A stretch of DNA of 64,000 bases from Arthrobacter sp. ZGTC131 (GTDB lineage: Bacteria > Actinomycetota > Actinomycetes > Actinomycetales > Micrococcaceae), in assembly GCF_002929275.1 (NCBI RefSeq), contig NZ_PJIK01000007.1, positions 1 to 64,000 on the forward strand, in the 5' to 3' direction. This document shows positions 51,374-59,276 of this stretch, piece after piece. The notes beneath the pieces are model-generated. The model was not told the origin of the DNA. It made no database searches and saw nothing but the letters and a program-made list of their open reading frames with translations. Each line of letters begins with the position of its first letter. Within the stretch, counting starts at the first letter, position 1. The position numbers and the translations under genes are program-made.

Positions 51374-53107
51374 ATGAAGTCTCAGGAACTGCACGTGTCG
51401 ACGTCCGTGCTCGTTATTGGCACCGGAGGCGCCGGCCTCCGCGCCGCCATAGAGTTGGCCGAGCTGGGGGTAGATGTGCTCGCTGTCGGCAAAAGGCCCA
51501 GAAGCGACGCCCACACCTCGCTCGCAGCGGGAGGCATCAACGCCGCTCTCGGCACAATGGATGCCGATGACAGTTGGCAGCAGCACGCCGCCGACACAAT
51601 CCTCGAAAGCTACCATCTCGCGAACCCCGAAATCGTCGAGATCGTCACCAAAGGGGCCGCTCAGGGTATCAGCGACCTGGAACGCTACGGCATGCCGTTC
51701 GCCCGCGAGGAAGACGGCCGGATCAGTCAGCGTTTCTTCGGTGCTCATACGTTCCGCCGGACCGCTTTCAGCGGCGACTACACGGGGCTTGAAATTCAGC
51801 GCACGCTTGTTAATCGCGCCGCCCAGCTCGACATTCCGATATTGGACGATGTTTACATCACGCGCATTCTCGTCACCGATGGTCGGGTCTTCGGTGCCTA
51901 CGGCTTCCGGCTTTCGGACGGGACGCGCTATCTGATCCATGCAGACGCCGTGGTGCTCGCCGCCGGCGGACACACGCGCATTTGGCGGCGCACGTCCAGT
52001 CGGCGTGACGAGAACACGGGTGATTCCTTCCGCCTGGCGGTGCTTGCGGGCGGCCGCATCCGCGATCCGGAGCTGGTGCAGTTCCATCCTTCAGGCATTC
52101 TTGAGCCAGAGAACGCTGCAGGAACGCTCATCTCGGAAGCGGCACGCGGCGAGGGCGGTATTCTCACCAACGCCCTCGGGGAGCGATTCATGGCGAAATA
52201 CGATGCAGAGCGTATGGAGCTCTCTACCCGCGATCGGGTCGCTCTGGCCTGTTATACAGAGATTCAAGAGGGCCGCGGCACGCCCAATGGCGGCGTGTGG
52301 CTGGACGTTTCGCACCTGCCGCGGGAGATGATCATGCGTCGCCTGCCGCGTGTGTACCAGACCATGCTCGAATTGCAGATGCTCGATATCACGACGACGC
52401 CGATAGAAATCGCGCCGACCGCGCATTACTCCATGGGCGGCGTCTGGGTCCGTCCCGACGATCACAGCACCGATGTCGCGGGTCTCTACGCGATCGGGGA
52501 GGCGTCAAGTGGCCTGCATGGCGCTAACCGTTTGGGAGGCAACTCGCTGATCGAGCTGCTGGTCTTCGGTAGGATCGTCGGCAATGCCGCCGCTGAGTAC
52601 TCGGAGTCCCTCACGGCACACGTGCGCTCGGCGGAAGCGGTGGATGAAGCTCGAAAAGAGATAGATGACCTGCTCTACGCCAATGGCCACGAGAACGTCC
52701 GCGTATTGCAGCGTGCCATCCGTGACACCATGACCGAGCATGCGGGTGTCGTGCGGAACGAAGAAGGTCTTACGCAGGGCCTCGCCGAGCTCGACGGGAT
52801 TGAAGCCCGCATCACCGAGGTGGGCGTGCATCCCGACATCGCCGGATATCAGGATCTTGCACACGCTTTCGACTTGAAGTCGGCCGCTCTTGCGGCGCGT
52901 GCGACGCTTGAAGCTGCCCGTGAACGCCGTGAAACACGCGGCTGTCATAACCGCAGCGACTATCCGGATCTTGATTCAAGCTTGCAGGTGAATCTTGTCT
53001 GGTCTCCTGCTCGTGGCGTCGAGCACGAAGGCATCGCGCCTGTATCGCACGAGATCGCGACGCTCATGCGTCAACCAGTCACAACCGCGGACAAACTCGT
53101 CGAGTGA
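51374..53107 (+). CDS. Fumarate reductase/succinate dehydrogenase-type flavoprotein
   Basis: The ATG at 51374 gives a 577-residue protein that lacks a signal peptide. The N-terminus holds VLVIGTGGAGLRAAIELAEL (FAD) and GKRPRSDAHTSLAAGGINAA, the flavin-binding His/Ser loop of SdhA/FrdA/NadB. The middle contains VQFHPSGILEPENAAGTLIS and ARGEGGILTNALGERFMAKY with catalytic Arg, and TAHYSMGGVWVRPDD with catalytic His; YAIGEASSGLHGANRLGGNS follows. No iron-sulfur or membrane subunit gene is adjacent, so it may be a soluble single-subunit enzyme, either an L-aspartate oxidase relative or a fumarate reductase-like protein. It has an ECF41-type promoter upstream and precedes the ECF41 sigma gene. Confidence 0.87.
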   Translation: MKSQELHVSTSVLVIGTGGAGLRAAIELAELGVDVLAVGKRPRSDAHTSLAAGGINAALGTMDADDSWQQHAADTILESYHLANPEIVEIVTKGAAQGISDLERYGMPFAREEDGRISQRFFGAHTFRRTAFSGDYTGLEIQRTLVNRAAQLDIPILDDVYITRILVTDGRVFGAYGFRLSDGTRYLIHADAVVLAAGGHTRIWRRTSSRRDENTGDSFRLAVLAGGRIRDPELVQFHPSGILEPENAAGTLISEAARGEGGILTNALGERFMAKYDAERMELSTRDRVALACYTEIQEGRGTPNGGVWLDVSHLPREMIMRRLPRVYQTMLELQMLDITTTPIEIAPTAHYSMGGVWVRPDDHSTDVAGLYAIGEASSGLHGANRLGGNSLIELLVFGRIVGNAAAEYSESLTAHVRSAEAVDEARKEIDDLLYANGHENVRVLQRAIRDTMTEHAGVVRNEEGLTQGLAELDGIEARITEVGVHPDIAGYQDLAHAFDLKSAALAARATLEAARERRETRGCHNRSDYPDLDSSLQVNLVWSPARGVEHEGIAPVSHEIATLMRQPVTTADKLVE

Positions 53108-53370
53108 ACCAGCGTCGGTTCGTCACGGTAGGCCGTCCGCGTCAAAAATCAAATGGTTTGTCGATTCCCTCAATCGAAGACGCTCTTACGTTCCACCCCG
53201 GTGGCAGCGCGGCCGGGCCGGACGTCAACCAAGAAACAACCTGCAGAGCAAGGGAAACAGCTAAGAATTGGCACACCAACTTACCGCCAGATTGCCCGGC
53301 GTCGTATGCCGTACTCGGCCTTAGACTTCTATGGCCAGGGTCCAACCCTTGGAGCAGTAATATTGGGCGC

Positions 53371-54267
53371 ATGGGTGCCGATGCCGGGTCAGCCGCCGAA
53401 TTAGAGACCGCCTCGACGATATTCGCGGACGTCCGTCCTCGCTTGTTCGGGATCGCCTACCGGATGCTCGGCAGTGTCAGCGAGGCGGAGGACATCGTGC
53501 AGGAGACGTGGGTTCGATGGCAGACGTGTGATCGCAGCACGGTTCGGAATGCGGCCGCGTTCCTGGCGACCACCGCCACCCGCCTTGCCATCAACGTCGG
53601 GCAGTCGGCACGTGCCCGTCGTGAGACGTATGTCGGTCCGTGGCTGCCAGAGCCGGTGGACACAAGCGCCGACCCTGAACTGGGCGCCTTGCGTGGTGAA
53701 GCGCTCGAGTTTGCTGTGTTGCTGATACTGGAAAAGCTGTCGCCAACCGAACGGGCCGCGTATGTGCTGCGTCAAGCGTTCGACTACCCGTATGGGGAGA
53801 TCGCGGAGATCATCCAACAGACAGAAGCGAGCGCGCGCCAGTTGGTCAGCCGGGCGCGCAAACACCTTGCTGAGGAGAAACGCGCAGCGGTGAGCGTGAG
53901 AGAGCAGCAGCGTCTGCTGGAAGCATTCCTGGCTGCAGCACGAACCGGGAACCTGGCCGCACTGGAAGAACTGTTCGCCGCGGACGTCGTCAGCTACTCC
54001 GACGGCGGCGGTAAGGTGCGGGCATCCAAGTTCCCTGTTGTAGGACGGGAACGGGTCGCGAAGTACTATCGGGCGTTCGCGGCGCGCTTCTGGGATGGTG
54101 TCGATACCGAGCCCTTCATGGCTAACGGCCGGCCCTCGGCACGGCTGGCACGGGACGGGGTGGTGTTTGCGGTGGTGACTCTCACGGCGTCTGCCGATGG
54201 TATTGATCGGCTGTTGTGGACGATGAATCCGGACAAGCTCTCCGGCGCGACGAGGGTTGGCAGCTGA
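53371..54267 (+). CDS. ECF41-type RNA polymerase sigma factor (SigJ-like)
   Basis: The ATG at 53371 starts the sigma domain; the open frame extends back to 53104 without homology. The 298-residue protein has sigma region 2 (FADVRPRLFGIAYRMLGSVS, EAEDIVQETWVRWQT), the linker motif WLPEP (GPWLPEPVDTS) and region 4 (LSPTERAAYVLRQAFDYPYG, ASARQLVSRARKHLAEE). It also has a SnoaL-like C-terminal extension with DGGGKV and NPDKL. WLPEP, DGG[G]x and NPDKL are the hallmarks of the ECF41 group, whose extension modulates the factor instead of a separate anti-sigma protein. ECF41 genes are linked to COE genes (carboxymuconolactone decarboxylase, oxidoreductase, epimerase), and that is exactly what lies downstream. 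Confidence 0.93.
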   Translation: MGADAGSAAELETASTIFADVRPRLFGIAYRMLGSVSEAEDIVQETWVRWQTCDRSTVRNAAAFLATTATRLAINVGQSARARRETYVGPWLPEPVDTSADPELGALRGEALEFAVLLILEKLSPTERAAYVLRQAFDYPYGEIAEIIQQTEASARQLVSRARKHLAEEKRAAVSVREQQRLLEAFLAAARTGNLAALEELFAADVVSYSDGGGKVRASKFPVVGRERVAKYYRAFAARFWDGVDTEPFMANGRPSARLARDGVVFAVVTLTASADGIDRLLWTMNPDKLSGATRVGS

Positions 54268-54304
54268 CCTGTGGGCTTCCTGAACCGATCATGTGGCACC
54301 GCCA

Positions 54305-55525
54305 ATGTCTGAGATCAGCCCGGCCCAGCGTGGTCCGCGAGTGCGCATGAGAGCCCGTGCGGCGGACGAACCGCACCGCCGTGCAAGCCAGCTGGAGCTG
54401 CTGTTCGATCTCACTTTCGTGGTCGCTGTCGCCAGCCTTACAGCGCAATTGGCGCACGGGATCGCTGAAAATCATTTAGCAGAGTCGATCCTGCCGTTTC
54501 TGCAGGTGTTCTTCACGATCTGGTGGGCGTGGATGAACTTCACCTGGTTTGCGTCCGCGTTCGACACAGACGATGCGCTTTACCGGCTGCTGACGATGCT
54601 GCAAATGGGAGGCGTACTGCTGCTGGGTGCAGGTGTGCCCGCGGCATTCAACGACGGTGACTATCTGGCGGTCACCCTTGGCTTTATTGTGATGCGCGTC
54701 GGTTTGATTGCCCAATGGCTACGGGCTGCGATTGAGGATCCGGCCAGCCGCCGGACGGCGTTACGATACGCAGCCGGGTTCGCGGTCCTTCAACTGGCGT
54801 GGGTTGTGCGGTTGGTGTTGCAGCAGGCGGGGTTGTTGCCGGGGCAGCTGCAGCTCGTCGCGTTCGTGATGCTCGCTATTTTGGAGCTCAGCGTTCCGTT
54901 GTGGGCCGAACGGACAGGTCACAGCAGCTGGCATCCGCATCATATTGCCGAGCGGTATGGCCTGTTCGCGATCATTCTGCTCGGCGAAAGCGTGCTGGCC
55001 GCATCAAATGGCGTGGCCGCTGCATTAAGATCCGGCGGCGTGAGCGCATACCTGATTGCTGTCTCGGCGGCCAGCCTCGCGCTGTTGTTCTCCCTTTGGT
55101 GGATGTACTTCCTACACCCGGCGGGTGAGGCATTGTCCACAAATCGTGACAAATCGTACCAATGGGGATATTGGCACTTCGCCATCTTTGCGGCCTTAGC
55201 CGCCCTCGGAGCAGGCCTCGAAGTTGCCATCATGCTCGCGCCGCCGGAACGTCAGCTCCACGCGCAGGCGTTTATCACTGGATACTGCGTCGCGATTCCG
55301 ACTGCGGCTTTCATGGGGTTGCTGTGGGCGATTCACGCGCCGCTCACGGCCCGGTCAGTCATCCGCCCGTCGGTGATATTGCCCGCGGTGGGGACGGTGC
55401 TGGCAATTCCGGCGAGCGTCAGTGCGATCGGGGTTGTCGGAGTGGTGGGCGGAATCGCGGTTGTGTGTGCGTTGGTCGTCGTGATGACCGTGTTGCAACC
55501 CGGACAGAAGCGGGAAGCAAGCTGA
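54305..55525 (+). CDS. Low temperature requirement protein A (LtrA) family membrane protein
   Basis: The start is the ATG at 54305 (a GTG four codons upstream is also in frame). The 406-residue protein has the LtrA signature RRASQLELLFDLTFVVAVAS, then about ten transmembrane helices with WWAWMNFTWFASAFDTDDAL and ERYGLFAIILLGESVLAASN. LtrA was first found as a Listeria cold-sensitivity locus; the biochemical function is unknown. It begins 38 bases after the ECF41 sigma gene, so they are probably co-transcribed. Confidence 0.88.
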   Translation: MSEISPAQRGPRVRMRARAADEPHRRASQLELLFDLTFVVAVASLTAQLAHGIAENHLAESILPFLQVFFTIWWAWMNFTWFASAFDTDDALYRLLTMLQMGGVLLLGAGVPAAFNDGDYLAVTLGFIVMRVGLIAQWLRAAIEDPASRRTALRYAAGFAVLQLAWVVRLVLQQAGLLPGQLQLVAFVMLAILELSVPLWAERTGHSSWHPHHIAERYGLFAIILLGESVLAASNGVAAALRSGGVSAYLIAVSAASLALLFSLWWMYFLHPAGEALSTNRDKSYQWGYWHFAIFAALAALGAGLEVAIMLAPPERQLHAQAFITGYCVAIPTAAFMGLLWAIHAPLTARSVIRPSVILPAVGTVLAIPASVSAIGVVGVVGGIAVVCALVVVMTVLQPGQKREAS

Positions 55526-55639
55526 TCGATCACGGATCCTGCCGCGTGGCACTTTTTCAGCTGTTCCGAAAATTGGACCAGACAAGTTCCCCGGAGTTAC
55601 GAACTTTTGCGCTGAACTAGCGTGCAATTTTCCAAAGGC

Positions 55640-55697
55640 TGTCACAGATTGATTTGGTACCCGGTCATAGCTGGTGGACGGAATGTCACTACATTCC
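55640..55697 (+). promoter_or_regulatory. ECF41-type promoter with adjacent inverted repeat (first NmrA gene)
   Basis: TGTCACA (55640-55646), 16 bases, GGTC (55663-55666) and ATAGCTGG, then GGAATGT-CACT-ACATTCC (55680-55697), a perfect inverted repeat just downstream of the predicted start of transcription. The gene begins 30 bases further on. Confidence 0.78.
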
Positions 55698-55726
55698 GCT
55701 AAGCCATTATCGAAGGGAAGATCATC

Positions 55727-56473
55727 ATGAAGATCGTTGTTATCGGCGGCACTGGCCTGATCGGCAAGCAGGTTGTGGAGATCCTAAGCAGTCAGGGCCA
55801 TGAGGCGAAAGCGGCGTCCCCTTCGACCGGGGTGGATTCGGTGACCGGCCAGGGATTGGATGAGGCGATGGCGGGGGCGGACGTAGTTGTCGACCTGACA
55901 AACACCGCTGATTTCGATGAGAAGGTAGTCGTTCCCTTCTTCTCCACTTCATCCCGCAATCTTCTCGCCGCCGAGAAAAAGGCAGGCGTGCGACATCATG
56001 TGGCTCTGTCCGTCGTTGGAACCGACCGTATCGGGGCCGTCAGCTACTTTGCCGGAAAAACTGCGCAGGAGAAGGCTATTAGAGAAGGCGGCGTGCCGTA
56101 CACCATTCTGCGGGCTACTCAGTTCTTTGAGTTCATCCCGATGATCGCTGACGCCGGAACACGCGACGGCTCGGTTTATGTAACAAGTCACCTGATGCAG
56201 CCGTTGGCTGCTGCAGACGTTGCTCGCATTGTGGCGGAGACGGCGGTCTCGCCTGCGATTGACGGCGTCCTTGAGATGGCGGGCCCTGAGCGCGCAGGAC
56301 TTAATGAATTCGTGTCCCGGGTTCTCGCGGCCCGCAAGGATTCCCGCCCAGTGGTCATTGATACCGGGGCCGGCTACTTCGGCTTGCCGATCGAAGAGAC
56401 CAGCATCGTTCCCGTCGGTGAAGCCCGCATCGGGAACATCGCTCTCAAGGAGTGGCTGAACTTGACGCCATAG
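55727..56473 (+). CDS. NmrA-type NAD(P)-binding oxidoreductase (COE gene 1)
   Basis: GGGAAG lies before the ATG. The 248-residue protein has MKIVVIGGTGLIGKQVVEIL (Rossmann motif GGTGLIG), GADVVVDLTNTADFDEKVVV, the VRHHVALSVVGTDRIGAVSY strand and PYTILRATQFFEFIPMIADA. It belongs to the atypical SDR/NmrA-like family, usually NAD(P)+-binding quinone reductases or redox sensors. It and the next gene are close paralogues. It is preceded by an ECF41-type promoter and thus belongs to the ECF41 regulon. Confidence 0.88.
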   Translation: MKIVVIGGTGLIGKQVVEILSSQGHEAKAASPSTGVDSVTGQGLDEAMAGADVVVDLTNTADFDEKVVVPFFSTSSRNLLAAEKKAGVRHHVALSVVGTDRIGAVSYFAGKTAQEKAIREGGVPYTILRATQFFEFIPMIADAGTRDGSVYVTSHLMQPLAAADVARIVAETAVSPAIDGVLEMAGPERAGLNEFVSRVLAARKDSRPVVIDTGAGYFGLPIEETSIVPVGEARIGNIALKEWLNLTP

Positions 56474-56570
56474 CCAGGACATCGGCTAGCTCGGCCGCAG
56501 CATGACTGCGGGCTGGAATTCACCGCGTTGAACCCGGACCCGGAGGCGGATGAGGCAACCTTCCTTAGGC

Positions 56571-56633
56571 TGTCACAGATTGTGTTGGTACACGGTCATA
56601 GCTGGCATTAGGAATGTCACCACATTCCTAATG
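56571..56633 (+). promoter_or_regulatory. ECF41-type promoter with 12-base inverted repeat (second NmrA gene)
   Basis: TGTCACA (56571-56577), 16 bases, GGTC (56594-56597) and ATAGCTGG. CATTAGGAATGT (56606-56617) and ACATTCCTAATG (56622-56633) form a perfect repeat with a 4-base spacer. The arrangement copies the promoter at 55640, implying duplication of promoter and gene together. Confidence 0.8.
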
Positions 56634-56654
56634 CCACTAACGGAAGGGAAGATC

Positions 56655-57398
56655 ATGAAGATCGTAGTTATCGGCGGAACCGGACTCATCGGGTCGAAAC
56701 TGGTCAACAAGCTTGGCGAACACGGCCATGAAGCGGTGGCCGCTTCGCCTGACTCGGGGGTGAACACGCTCACCGGCGAGGGCCTCGCGGACGTGCTGCA
56801 GGGAGCCGACACTCTAGTCGACGTGTCGAACTCGCCCTCGTTTGAAGACGCGGCTGTGCTGGACTTCTTTACCACCTCCACCCGCAACCAGCTCGCCGCG
56901 GAGAAGGAAGCCGGCGTCGGGCACCACGTCGCCCTGTCGGTCGTCGGCACCGAACGCCTGGCCGAGAGCGGCTACTTTCGGGCGAAAATCGCCCAGGAGA
57001 AGCTCATCAAGGAATCAGGCGTCCCGTACTCGATCATTCATGCGACGCAGTTTTTCGAATTCGTCAAGAGCATCGCACAGGCCGCGACCGACGGAAACAC
57101 CGTTCGTCTCTCACCCGCCCAGATCCAGCCCATGGCTGCTGAGGACGTGGCCACCGCTGTTGCCCGTACCGCCGTCGGAAGTCCACAAAATGCCACCATT
57201 GAGGTCGCCGGCCCCGAGCAATTCGGCCTCGACGAGCTCATCCGCAAGGGCCTCGGCTTCCAAGGCGACCCCCGCGAGGTAGTCACCGACCCCACCGCAC
57301 GGTACTTCAACGCCCTGCTCGAAGATCGCGAACTGCTTCCGGGCAGGGAAGCGACCATTTTTAACACCCGATTCGAAGACTGGCTGAATCAGCAGTAG
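56655..57398 (+). CDS. NmrA-type NAD(P)-binding oxidoreductase (COE gene 2, paralogue)
   Basis: The ATG at 56655 with GGAAGGGAAG upstream gives 247 residues; the open frame extends back without homology. MKIVVIGGTGLIGSKLVNKL, EAGVGHHVALSVVGTERLAE, YFRAKIAQEKLIKESGVPYS and IHATQFFEFVKSIAQ align position by position with the preceding gene, so the two arose by tandem duplication along with their promoters. It is probably a cofactor-binding oxidoreductase; no active-site Tyr-Lys pair of classical SDRs is seen. A terminator hairpin follows. Confidence 0.88.
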   Translation: MKIVVIGGTGLIGSKLVNKLGEHGHEAVAASPDSGVNTLTGEGLADVLQGADTLVDVSNSPSFEDAAVLDFFTTSTRNQLAAEKEAGVGHHVALSVVGTERLAESGYFRAKIAQEKLIKESGVPYSIIHATQFFEFVKSIAQAATDGNTVRLSPAQIQPMAAEDVATAVARTAVGSPQNATIEVAGPEQFGLDELIRKGLGFQGDPREVVTDPTARYFNALLEDRELLPGREATIFNTRFEDWLNQQ

Positions 57399-57407
57399 CC
57401 GGACAGC

Positions 57408-57447
57408 GCGGGGTGCCCTTCATAGAGGACGTCGAAGGGCGCCCCGC
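57408..57447 (+). terminator. Terminator hairpin after the second NmrA gene
   Basis: GCGGGGTGCCCTTC and GAAGGGCGCCCCGC pair over 14 bases with one G-U wobble and a 12-base loop, 9 bases after the gene. Confidence 0.8.
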
Positions 57448-57494
57448 TTCCCAGCTTTTCGATTCAAGACAATACTTTCTGAAAGCAGACCGCC

Positions 57495-57938
57495 ATGGGT
57501 AATCACATTCGCTTGAACCAGGCCGTACCAGCGGCATACAAGACCTTGCTGCTCCTTAACGACGAATCCTCTACCGCGGCCAGCGTAGCGGGCCTGGAAC
57601 CCCTCCTCATCGAGCTCGTCAAGATTCGCTGCTCCCAAATCAACGGCTGCGCGTTCTGCCTGAGAATGCACATCCGCGACGCCATCTCTCGCGGCGAAAC
57701 CCAGGATCGACTCGCGGTCCTGCCCGCCTGGCGGGATACCCAGTACTTCACCCCAGAGGAGCGACATGCCCTTGCCATCGCCGAGAGCACAACCCTGATC
57801 TCCGACCGGCTGACCCTGCCCCAAGACGAAGTGGCAGCACTCAACGACGACCAGATAGCCGCAGTGGAATGGGTGGCAATCACAATCAACGCGTTCAACC
57901 GCGTGGCAATCTCCAGCCACTACGATGTCCGCAACTGA
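57495..57938 (+). CDS. Carboxymuconolactone decarboxylase/AhpD-like protein
   Basis: A 147-residue protein with the AhpD-type active site NGCAFCLRMH (C-x2-C-x3-H), preceded by LIELVKIRCSQI and followed by the helical ISRGETQDRLAVLPAW and AVEWVAITINAFNRVAISSH. Proteins with this CxxC motif in the carboxymuconolactone decarboxylase superfamily act as alkylhydroperoxidases. It is the C of the COE set usually linked to ECF41 sigma factors, though I found no own ECF41 promoter upstream of it. A strong hairpin follows. Confidence 0.88.
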   Translation: MGNHIRLNQAVPAAYKTLLLLNDESSTAASVAGLEPLLIELVKIRCSQINGCAFCLRMHIRDAISRGETQDRLAVLPAWRDTQYFTPEERHALAIAESTTLISDRLTLPQDEVAALNDDQIAAVEWVAITINAFNRVAISSHYDVRN

Positions 57939-58043
57939 CCTCGGGCATCCAGCGGTACGCTCGGGGAGTCGTCAGTGAACCAATCCAATTCGTGGTGGGG
58001 AGAGTGGGTCATGAGGCCACGGGCCGGAGGCCAACCTCATTGT

Positions 58044-58069
58044 GACGCTCCCGCGTCAGCGGGAGCGTC
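58044..58069 (+). terminator. Terminator hairpin after the AhpD-like gene
   Basis: GACGCTCCCGC and GCGGGAGCGTC form a perfect 11-bp stem with a 4-base loop, about 105 bases after the gene stop. Confidence 0.8.
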
Positions 58070-58105
58070 TCTGGCAGTGTTCGCGCTCAGAAAAGGCGTC
58101 GGTCC

Positions 58106-58567
58106 ATGACGGCCGTCAAGAGGGTGGACCGGAGTACCGTCGCGTTCCTGAACATCGCTATGCACGGACGCGTCAACCCGACACTTCCGATCGTGGCCGA
58201 GCTTGTTCGTCGCGGTCACTCCGTTGCATATCACACCTCGCCCGCGTTCAGCGAGGCGATTGCCGCCACTGGCGCGACAGTGCGCCACTACCCAGGGGGC
58301 GACCAGCTGCTCCCCGATCCGCCCGTTCCAGTCACGCTGTTGGAGGCGCTTGCACGTACGGCCCTCCGCGTGCTGCCGACTGTGCTCACTGACCTTCGCG
58401 GCATTGGGCCCGACCTTATCGTCCATGACTCCGCTTGTCTTAAGGCAAGTTCATGGGTATTTAGCGTCAAGAATTACCGCTCCTGGCCGGCGAGCCGCCA
58501 GATGACTGGTCTGGCAGCCCGGCGTCAGGTCATGCGTGTTTCCGCGACTCACCCTAGAAAGGCCTGA
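58106..58567 (+). pseudogene. Glycosyltransferase (UGT/macrolide type), N-terminal fragment
   Basis: The first 110 residues read RSTVAFLNIAMHGRVNPTLP, IVAELVRRGHSVAYHTSPAF and RGIGPDLIVHDSACL, the N-terminal half of MGT-type glycosyltransferases: catalytic His region and acceptor-binding helices. After ACL the sequence changes to unrelated residues (KASSWVFSVKNYRSW) until the stop at 58567, and the C-terminal UDP-sugar domain is missing. A breakpoint near 58445 is likely, perhaps from insertion of a mobile element whose remnants follow, though I recognised no transposase or ends. Confidence 0.75.
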
Positions 58568-59276
58568 AAGGAGGAGAACCGCATGAGTGAGGGAGGTCGA
58601 GTGCACACATGTGCTGCGAGCTAGTGTGGTCAGAACCGGCAGGCGGGAAACGGTTCCGGAACGCACCTGGCGCAGAACACGGAACTGCCGCGCCCCCTGC
58701 TTCGGGAGCGCGGCAGTCAATTGGAGTTGCACAAAAGCTGTCAGAAGGGCGGTGTGCACAATGTGCACACTTTTCGCTTGGGACTGGGCCGTACATCGGC
58801 CGGATTGGCTCGGATTGGCTATGTTTACTGGGCCCTTCGGGGGCCCATTCTTGTCGGTGGCCGTTGCTGTTGCTGGGTGCGTCGTTTTTAATGGCCGTGA
58901 CGTTACGGGTTCTTACTCCTAAATGCTCGTGTCGGGTTGAGACTGCATGACCTAGCTGGAGTTGGGGGAGCGCGTCCGTGCTGTGTCGTTGCCTTTAGGT
59001 CGGCTCGACTCGGTTGAATGCCGCAAAGGGAGCCGGCGCTTCGAGTGGTGCCTGACGACAGATTGGCTTGGACTTCCCTTGCAGAGGCATTGCAAGGAAT
59101 GGGCCCTTTGTTCCGTTCTTGGGCCAGAGCGGTTAGCCGCGACTGACTTGAACGGGCTTGGCCGTGGGCGGTCCTACCCAGTGCTGAACTCTCCCTGAAT
59201 GGCGTTGCAGTGCCCGTCCGATGGGGGCACTGGAAGGGACTCCCTCAGGGATGGGAGCTGGCATAGCGTGGAGGCC
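58568..59276. other. Gene-free stretch with palindromes
   Basis: No gene in about 700 bases. Contains the dispersed palindrome at 58752, a GGGCCC/GGGCCC hairpin (58830-58846) and an inverted repeat CAGTGCCC ... GGGCACTG (59208-59232) upstream of the XRE regulator that could be its operator. Confidence 0.5.
58752..58770. repeat. Palindrome, copy 2 of the dispersed repeat
   Basis: GTGTGCACAATGTGCACAC is identical to the core at 49399-49417, and the following bases (GGGACTGGGCC, CCGGATTGG) resemble those after copy 1. See the first copy for details. Confidence 0.75.

Noticed and set aside
58447-58580. Possible insertion-sequence remnant after the glycosyltransferase break
   Set aside because: No transposase motif, no terminal inverted repeats or target duplication could be identified.
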